The notes under the pieces were generated by a model. The model was given only the letters and a program-made list of their open reading frames with translations. It made no database searches and was not told where the DNA came from. This document shows, one piece after another, positions 51,965 through 57,724 of a stretch of 57,724 bases of DNA. Within the stretch, counting starts at the first letter, position 1. The number at the start of each line of letters is the position of its first letter. Origin of the DNA: Pseudomonadota bacterium (GTDB lineage: Bacteria > Pseudomonadota > Gammaproteobacteria > Burkholderiales > Burkholderiaceae_C); contig JAKAZQ010000010.1 of NCBI GenBank assembly GCA_021815805.1, positions 13,563 through 71,286 of the forward strand. Direction: 5' to 3'. The translations under genes and the position numbers were made by a program.

Positions 51965-53326
51965 ATGAACGCTGCTCCCGCCCCGTCGTCCCGCGCCGCT
52001 TCCGCAGAGCGTCTGCGGCGCACCTTCCTCTCCCTGCGCGACCACAACTACCGGCTGTGGGCGCTCGGCGCCCTGGTGTCGAACGTCGGCACGTGGATGC
52101 AGCGCATCGCGCAGGACTGGCTGGTGCTGGTCGATCTCACGCGCCACAGCGCAGCCGCCGTCGGCATCGTGATGTCGCTGCAGTTCGGGCCGCCGATCCT
52201 GCTCATGCCGCTGGCCGGCATCGCCGCCGACCGCTGGGAGCGGCGCCGCATGCTCATGCTCACGCAGTCGGCGATGGCGCTGCTGGCGCTCGGCCTGGGT
52301 GGGCTCGTGCTGGCAGGCCGGGTCACGCTGTGGCAGGTCTACGCCTTCGCCGCGGCCACGGGCTGCGTCAGCGCCTTCGACGCGCCGGCGCGCCAGACCT
52401 TCGTCGCCGAGCTGGTCGGCGACGATGCGCTGCCCAACGCCGTGGCGCTGAACTCGACGCTGTTCAACGGCGCCCGCCTCGTCGGCCCGGCGGTGGCCGG
52501 GCTGACCATCGCGGCGGTCGGCGCCGGCTGGGTGTTCGTGCTCAACGCGGCGTCGTTCGTCGCCGTGATCGCCGCGCTCGCGCGCATGCGCGTCGCCGAG
52601 CTGCGGCCGGTGCCCGGGCATGGCGGCGGCGCCTCGGGCATGATCGAGGGCTTTCGCTACCTGCGCGCCCATCCCGAGTCGATGATCGCGCTGGGCATGC
52701 TGTTCCTGGTCGGCACCTACGGCCTGAACTTCCCGATTTTCGTCTCCACGATGTCGGTCGGGGCGTTCCACGGCGGGCCGCGGCTGTACGGGCTGCTGTC
52801 CTCGACCATGGCGCTGGGCTCGGTCGCCGGCGCACTGCTCGTCGCCGGGCGCAAGCCGCCGCACCTGGTGCTGCTGCGCGCCAGCGCACTGGCCTTCGGG
52901 CTCGGCTGCGCGGCCGCCGCGCTGATGCCCGACGCCTGGATGTTCGGCGCGCTGCTCGCCGTGGTCGGCGCGTTGGCGCAAACCTTCACCACGTCGACCA
53001 ACAGTCTCGTGCAGCTCGCCACCGAGCCGGCCATGCGCGGTCGCGTCATGGCCATCTACATGGGCATTTTTCTCGGCTGCACGCCGCTCGGCGCTCCGCT
53101 GGTCGGCTGGGTCGCCGACGCCTTCGGCCCGCGCTGGGCGCTCGGCGTCGGCGCGGCCTCGGGCTTTGCCGCGGCGCTGCTCGCGACCTGGTACCTGCGC
53201 CGCGCCAAGCGCGCGCGCCGTGCCGCGCAGCCGGCGGCCGGCGCGTCGCCGTGCCCCAACACCCTCGCCGGCGCGCGGGAACCCGCCAGCTCGGGCGGTC
53301 CTGACGGGGGCTTGACGGTACATTGA
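51965..53326 (+). CDS. MFS transporter (EntS/MdtG-like, 12 TM)
   Basis: 453 aa. Twelve hydrophobic helices, with the loop 2-3 motif AGIAADRWERRRMLML and repeated VSAFDAPARQTFVAELVG characteristic of the MFS_3 family. It is followed by a charged, Pro/Ala/Gly-rich cytoplasmic tail from about residue 420. Members export siderophores, drugs or hydrophobic metabolites by proton antiport. It begins 128 bases after the ThDP enzyme; it may be part of the same transcript, but no coupling is seen. Confidence 0.87.
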   Translation: MNAAPAPSSRAASAERLRRTFLSLRDHNYRLWALGALVSNVGTWMQRIAQDWLVLVDLTRHSAAAVGIVMSLQFGPPILLMPLAGIAADRWERRRMLMLTQSAMALLALGLGGLVLAGRVTLWQVYAFAAATGCVSAFDAPARQTFVAELVGDDALPNAVALNSTLFNGARLVGPAVAGLTIAAVGAGWVFVLNAASFVAVIAALARMRVAELRPVPGHGGGASGMIEGFRYLRAHPESMIALGMLFLVGTYGLNFPIFVSTMSVGAFHGGPRLYGLLSSTMALGSVAGALLVAGRKPPHLVLLRASALAFGLGCAAAALMPDAWMFGALLAVVGALAQTFTTSTNSLVQLATEPAMRGRVMAIYMGIFLGCTPLGAPLVGWVADAFGPRWALGVGAASGFAAALLATWYLRRAKRARRAAQPAAGASPCPNTLAGAREPASSGGPDGGLTVH

Positions 53327-53435
53327 TGTTCTCCTATCGGCCCCTCGGCGGGTGCCGGATCCAGCCCCTGGCGCGCGAACCTGGTTGCACGTCGCCCCCG
53401 CGGGCGCCAGGGCCTGCGCCGCAAAAGGATTCGCC

Positions 53436-55112
53436 ATGAGTCAACCGCACCCATCGCCCGGATCCACGCAAGTCGACGTCGGCGCAGCTCGCGCCGAAGC
53501 CGAAAATCGCAAACTGCACCGCCGTCTGGGCTTCTGGTCGCTGCTCGCCGCCGGGGTCGGCAGCGTGATCGGCTCGGGCTGGCTGTTCGCCGCGATGTAC
53601 GCGGCCAGGGCCGCCGGCCCGGCCTCGCTGGTGTCATGGGTGCTCGGCGGAGCCCTGATGCTGATGATCGCGCTGGTCTATGCCGAACTCGGCATGACAC
53701 GTCCGGAAAGCGGCGGGCTGGTGCGCTATCCGCTGTATTCCAACGGGCGCCTCGCCGCCACCGTCATCGCCATGGCGGTGTGGCTGTCCTACGTCGCCAA
53801 TCCGCCCACCGAGGCCGCCGGCGTGGCGCAGTACGCGGCGGCCTGGCTGCCCGGCGTGTACGACGCGCATGCCGGCGTGCTGACCCCGGCGGGGATGGCG
53901 TTGGCCCTGGCGCTGATGGGCCTGTTCGTGCTGCTCAACTACTTCGGCGTGGCGCTGTTCGCGAAGTCCAACAACCTGGTGACCGCGATCAAGGTGCTGG
54001 TGCCCGCGCTGACCTTGCTGCTGCTGCTGGCCAGCGGTTTCGATGCCCGCAGCGGCGCCGGCGGCATCGCCAACCTCGGCGGCCACGGCGGCTTCGCGCC
54101 GGGCGGCTATGGCGTGGCGCTCGGCGCGGTGGCGTCGGCCGGGCTGATCTTCTCCTACTCGGGGTTCCGCAACATCGTCGAGCTCTCGGGCGAGGCCATC
54201 AACCCGCGACGCGACGTACCGCGCGCGCTGGTGGCCACGATGCTGTTGACCATCGCGCTGTACGTGGGCCTGCAGTTCGCCTTCCTGCTGGCTCTGCCGA
54301 GCCGGCTGCTGGCCGACGGCTGGCAGGGCGTGAACCTGGAGTCCCCGTTCGCCGACCTCGCGCGCATGCTGGGCATGAGCTGGCTGTACTGGATGCTCAT
54401 CGCCGATTCGATGTTCTCGCCCTCGGGTGCGGCCATCATCTTCACTTCGGCGAATGCGCGCAACGTGTTCGGAATCGCCAAGAACGGCCTGCTGCCGCGC
54501 TCGCTGATGCAGGTGCACGCCGGCTCCGGCATTCCGCGCCGCGCGCTGCTGATGAACTACCTGGTCGGCGCCGCGTTCCTGCTGCCGCTGCCCAGCTGGC
54601 ATGCCATCGTGCGCCCGCTGGGCGCGCTCATCGTGTTCACCTTTTCCATCGGCGCGGTCGCCCTGCCGGTGTTCCGTGCCGAGGGCATCGGCGATGCCGG
54701 CGCGCGCCTGCGCGGCATGCGCGTGATCGCGCCGGCAGCCTTCGTCGTCAGCTCGCTGGTGATCTACTGGGCCACCTGGGCGGTGCTGCGCCCGACGCTG
54801 CCCGTGATGCTGGCCGCGCTGGTCTGGTATGCGGTGGTGCGCCTGCGTGCGACGCGCCACGGCATCGTCTCGTCGGCCGAGGTGGCGCGTCACGCCGCCG
54901 CGGACTGGCAGGGCGGCGCGTGGCTGCTGGTGTACCTGGCGCTGATCTACCTGCTGTCCTACGCCAGCACGCGCGGCGGCGCCGGCTGGTTCGGCGAACT
55001 GCAGGGCAGCCTGTACACGGCGATCATGTCCCTCGGCTGCTACTTCTGGGGCGTGCGCGCGGGGCGGCGCTACGTGCGCAGTTCGCGCCTGCACCCCATC
55101 GCGCAGTCCTGA
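53436..55112 (+). CDS. APC-family amino acid/amine permease
   Basis: 558 aa, about 13 helices. The APC signature is GFWSLLAAGVGSVIGSGWLFAA (helix 1) and SGLxRY-like SGGLVRYPLYS. IFSYSGFRNIVELSGEAINPRRDVPRAL is the family helix-6 region, and NAR-VFGIAKNGLLPRSL is the intracellular loop. It imports an amino acid or related amine with protons. The ATG at 53436 has AAAAGGA about seven bases upstream. It is not linked to a catabolic gene here. Confidence 0.87.
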   Translation: MSQPHPSPGSTQVDVGAARAEAENRKLHRRLGFWSLLAAGVGSVIGSGWLFAAMYAARAAGPASLVSWVLGGALMLMIALVYAELGMTRPESGGLVRYPLYSNGRLAATVIAMAVWLSYVANPPTEAAGVAQYAAAWLPGVYDAHAGVLTPAGMALALALMGLFVLLNYFGVALFAKSNNLVTAIKVLVPALTLLLLLASGFDARSGAGGIANLGGHGGFAPGGYGVALGAVASAGLIFSYSGFRNIVELSGEAINPRRDVPRALVATMLLTIALYVGLQFAFLLALPSRLLADGWQGVNLESPFADLARMLGMSWLYWMLIADSMFSPSGAAIIFTSANARNVFGIAKNGLLPRSLMQVHAGSGIPRRALLMNYLVGAAFLLPLPSWHAIVRPLGALIVFTFSIGAVALPVFRAEGIGDAGARLRGMRVIAPAAFVVSSLVIYWATWAVLRPTLPVMLAALVWYAVVRLRATRHGIVSSAEVARHAAADWQGGAWLLVYLALIYLLSYASTRGGAGWFGELQGSLYTAIMSLGCYFWGVRAGRRYVRSSRLHPIAQS

Positions 55113-55427
55113 GCCGGCCGCCCGCGGCGCGCTGCACGCCGCCTTGCGGCCCGGCACGCAGCGCAAATCCCCGCGCAAGTCCTGGCTGCGGCGCCTGCAT
55201 ACGATAGGCCTCGTTGGCCCCGAACCTGCCGCCACCGAGGCGGCGCGCTCGTGCGGGGCGCATTCCCCGGGGCCGCCGCAGGCGCTCCGGAACGCGTCCG
55301 GCGGGCCCTGCCCATCCCGGATCTTTTTCTGGCTTTTGCTCCGCGTACACCCTGTGTCTTCACGGCCCTTGCCTGCCGAGTCGACGCCGCGACGCCGCGT
55401 GCGGGCGCTTGCCGAGGAGGCGATGGC
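55113..55427. other. Intergenic spacer
   Basis: 315 bases between the APC permease stop and the EamA transporter start. GC-rich, with no conserved element seen except GAGGAGG (55414-55420), the ribosome binding site of the next gene. No terminator with a U-tract is seen. Confidence 0.55.
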
Positions 55428-56300
55428 ATGGCGGCACTCGAACTCATGATGCTCAGCGCGGCGTGGGGCGCGTCCTTCCTGTTCCTGCGCGTGGCGGCGC
55501 CGCATCTGGGGCCGTTCACGCTGATCGCGCTGCGCGTCGGCGTCGCCGCGTGCATGCTGCTCCCGGTGTTGCGCAGTGCATCGGTGCGCCGCCAATGGCG
55601 CGGCAACGCACGCCACATGCTCGTCTTCGGCACCACCGGGGCGGCGCTGCCCTTCACGCTGTACGCCACCGCGTCGCTGCAACTCGGCGCCGGCTTCGAG
55701 TCCGTGCTCAACGCCACCACGCCGTTGTGGGCCGCGGTCATCGGCGCCGGCTGGTTCGGCGCGCCGCTGCGGCGCCCTCAGGTTGCCGGCCTGATCCTGG
55801 GATGGTCCGGCGTGATCCTGCTGGTGGGTCTGGAGCGCACGGGCGGGGTTGCCATGCACCTCGGCCTTGTCGCGCTCGCGCTGTTGGCGTCCATGTGCTA
55901 CGGCTTCTCGATCCAGTACGCGCGTCGTCATCTGTCGCACGCCAATCCGGTGCTCACCACCTTCGGCAGCCAGGCCAGCGCCTTCATGCTGCTCGCGCTG
56001 CCGGCGCTGCTGACCTGGCCGAGTCAGGCCGTGGCGTGGCAGATCTGGCTTTGCGCAGTGGCGCTCGGCATGCTGTGCACCGGCTTCGCCTACGTGTTGT
56101 TCTTTCGCCTCGTGGCCCGCGCCGGCGCGGCCTACGCCGCATCGTCGGGCTTCCTGGTGCCGGTGTTCGGCATGCTGTGGGGGCACATTTTCCTGCGTGA
56201 AGCGGTGACCCTGCCGATGCTCGCGGGCTGCGCCCTGATCCTGCTCGGAACCTGGCTGGCCAAGGGCCGGCTCGAGCCGGCGCCGGCGCCGCGGCCTTGA
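55428..56300 (+). CDS. EamA/DMT-family transporter (RhaT/YdcZ-like)
   Basis: 290 aa, ten hydrophobic helices in two EamA repeats (AAWGASFLFLRVA and PHLGPFTLIALRV; SIQYARRHLSHANPVLTTF). The family exports amino acids, metabolites and toxic compounds by proton antiport. GAGGAGG ends seven bases before the ATG at 55428, the strongest ribosome binding site in this part of the window. It is followed by the PhaC/PhaZ-like gene. Confidence 0.88.
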   Translation: MAALELMMLSAAWGASFLFLRVAAPHLGPFTLIALRVGVAACMLLPVLRSASVRRQWRGNARHMLVFGTTGAALPFTLYATASLQLGAGFESVLNATTPLWAAVIGAGWFGAPLRRPQVAGLILGWSGVILLVGLERTGGVAMHLGLVALALLASMCYGFSIQYARRHLSHANPVLTTFGSQASAFMLLALPALLTWPSQAVAWQIWLCAVALGMLCTGFAYVLFFRLVARAGAAYAASSGFLVPVFGMLWGHIFLREAVTLPMLAGCALILLGTWLAKGRLEPAPAPRP

Positions 56301-56527
56301 GTCGGTGCGCGGCACCGCGCGGGCGCGGGTCCAGGCTGCGCGCCGGGCGCGGTGGTCGCAACCCAGCATGCGGCCCGATACGGCCCAGCCCGAAGGGTTC
56401 GGCGCCGGCGCGCCGCCGGCGATCGCTCCCGCAGGCACACGAACGAAATGCCAGGTATTCACGGGACAGGACACTAGACTGTGGCGCAGCGAGGCGCAGG
56501 GCCTCGCCCCATCCGTTGCATCGCGCC

Positions 56528-57652
56528 ATGTCCGAGGTCTCGGCTGCTCCCGCCCCGAATATCAACGTGCCGCTGTTCTGGCCCGCCCTGATGGCGCAGG
56601 ACCTGGCGCGACAGGGCCTCGACCTGATGGCCCGCAACGTGCGTTTCCTGGAGGAGGAAACCCGCCTGCACGGAGGCATCAAGCCGCGCCTGGCCAGCCC
56701 GCACAGCGTGCGCCTGCGCCTGCGCACGCTCAGCCTGTGCGACTACTCGGGCGACGTCGCCGACGGCTTGCCGACCCTGGTCGTCGCACCGTACGCCGGG
56801 CACACCTCGATGATCGCCGACTACCAGGACGGCCAGAGCCTGATGCAGACCCTGCGCGCAGGCGGCGTGCGGCGCCTGCTGCTGACCGACTGGCACAGCG
56901 CGACCACCGACATGAAGGACTTCGACGTCGACCAGTACCTCGCCGAGTTGCTGGCGTGCATCGATGACCTGGGAGGTCGGGTCTGCCTGGTGGGGCTGTG
57001 CCAGGGAGGCTGGATTTCCGCGATGCTGGCTGCACGCTTTCCGCACAAGGTGCAGGCGCTCGTGCTGGCCGGATCGCCCATCGACACCCACGCCGGGCAT
57101 GGTCCGCTGCTGCGCATGGTGCAGGACAGCCCGATGAGCTTCTACGAGGAGCTGGTGGCCAGCGGCGGCGGCCTGATGCTCGGGCGCTACATGCTGACGG
57201 GCTGGAAGAACATGCATCCGGAGCAGCACTACGTGCAGGAGCACATCGACCTGTACGAACACATCGACGATCCGGCCTGGCTGCGCAAGGCCGAGGCCTT
57301 CGACCGCTGGTACGAGAACCCGCTGGATCTGCCCGGGCGCTGGTACCTGCAGGTGATCGAGCAGTTGTTCAAGAACAATGCGCTGGCCAAGGGGCGTTTC
57401 GTCGGCCTCGGCCGGGCGCTGCAACTGCGCGACATACGCTGTGCGCTGTACCTGCTCGCCGGCGAGTCCGACGATATCACGCCGCACGAGCAGGTGTTCG
57501 CGGCGCAGCACCTGACAGGCGCCACCGAGGTGCAACAGCGCATGGTGCCGGGTGGGCACGTCGGGCTGTTCATGGGCGCGCGCACCCTCGACACCGCGTG
57601 GCCGCAGATCGCGGCATGGCTGGTCGCGCAGGGCGCCGGCAGCGCGGGCTGA
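56528..57652 (+). CDS. PHA-depolymerase/PhaC-superfamily alpha/beta hydrolase
   Basis: 374 aa. An alpha/beta-hydrolase core with VAPYAGHTSMIADYQDG, the nucleophile elbow LVGLCQGGWISAML (Cys in place of Ser, as in PhaC synthases), LLAGESDDITP with the acid, and PGGHVGLFMG with the His. It is shorter than PHA synthases (about 560-590 aa) and matches the group usually annotated as PHA depolymerase. It is predicted to act on intracellular poly-3-hydroxyalkanoate or its acyl thioesters. No phaC or phasin gene is in the window. Confidence 0.83.
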   Translation: MSEVSAAPAPNINVPLFWPALMAQDLARQGLDLMARNVRFLEEETRLHGGIKPRLASPHSVRLRLRTLSLCDYSGDVADGLPTLVVAPYAGHTSMIADYQDGQSLMQTLRAGGVRRLLLTDWHSATTDMKDFDVDQYLAELLACIDDLGGRVCLVGLCQGGWISAMLAARFPHKVQALVLAGSPIDTHAGHGPLLRMVQDSPMSFYEELVASGGGLMLGRYMLTGWKNMHPEQHYVQEHIDLYEHIDDPAWLRKAEAFDRWYENPLDLPGRWYLQVIEQLFKNNALAKGRFVGLGRALQLRDIRCALYLLAGESDDITPHEQVFAAQHLTGATEVQQRMVPGGHVGLFMGARTLDTAWPQIAAWLVAQGAGSAG

Positions 57653-57724
57653 GCGCGCCGGCGGACCCTCAGCGCGCGCCGCGCAGCGCGCCGCCTCCCG
57701 CCTGGCGGGGTGCCGCCGCGCCGC

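Noticed and set aside
46690..56473. Inverted pair CGGGACAGGACA (complement at 46690-46701, direct at 56462-56473) as possible mobile-element ends
   Set aside because: Similarity stops after 12 bases. Matches of this length are expected by chance in a 57-kb GC-rich window, and no transposase lies between them.

Overview
The window is a very GC-rich (about 70% by eye) stretch of proteobacterial chromosome with short intergenic gaps and many ATGA/GTGA stop-start overlaps. The gene families point to a beta-proteobacterium of the Burkholderiales type: a tandem glycine riboswitch, an AcoR-type sigma-54 activator, an ACR3/SigZ/permease arsenic operon, an aryl-polyene cluster, an IorA/IorB pair and a PHA-type hydrolase. 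This placement is inference; no rRNA or tRNA gene is visible to anchor it.

Layout. 1-6.4 kb: a glycine riboswitch and a DadA-like dehydrogenase, a methyltransferase, a quinone-oxidoreductase-like MDR protein ending in a 15-bp tandem repeat, an FMN reductase and a DUF445 protein. 6.4-11.2 kb (minus strand): a fragment resembling a DUF945 protein, an OafA-type acyltransferase and a molybdopterin oxidoreductase. 11.5-16.5 kb: a sigma-54 activator, a -24/-12 promoter with clustered TGTGAC boxes, an NTF2-like/flavin monooxygenase fusion and an unknown conserved protein. 16.6-20.3 kb: an arsenic operon (ArsC, ACR3, an ECF sigma with a Cys/His tail, a DUF318 permease and a mini-thioredoxin). 20.4-25.1 kb (minus): an SbcD-like nuclease and a YhaN-like ATPase. 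25.5-30.3 kb: an IorA/IorB-type molybdenum hydroxylase, a cyclic-nucleotide-domain patatin and a hydantoinase B fragment.

30.4-46.6 kb is an aryl-polyene/xanthomonadin-type pigment cluster. Sixteen genes run on the plus strand: 2 ACPs, 2 ketosynthases, a chain-length factor, 2 dehydratases, a ketoreductase, an acyl-activating ligase, an acyltransferase, a LolA-like carrier, an MMPL exporter, a COG4648 membrane protein, a PAP2 phosphatase and a polysaccharide deacetylase-like protein. Three genes converge on the minus strand: a glycosyltransferase, an acyltransferase and a halogenase-like flavoprotein. Together they suggest activation of an aromatic acid, iterative type II polyene extension, possible halogenation and glycosylation, then acylation and export to the outer membrane. 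No starter-acid gene and no aryl methyltransferase is seen in the window.

46.8-57.7 kb: arsH, whose promoter carries an operator-like element shared with the arsenic operon; a flavin reductase; an FAD dehydrogenase next to a ThDP enzyme; three transporters (MFS, APC, DMT); and a PhaC/PhaZ-type hydrolase. The most unusual signals are the sigma-54 promoter with its TGTGAC array, the shared arsenic operator without a local arsR, the arsenic sigma factor with a Cys/His tail, the glycine riboswitch ahead of a D-amino-acid-dehydrogenase-like gene, and the additions to the pigment cluster.
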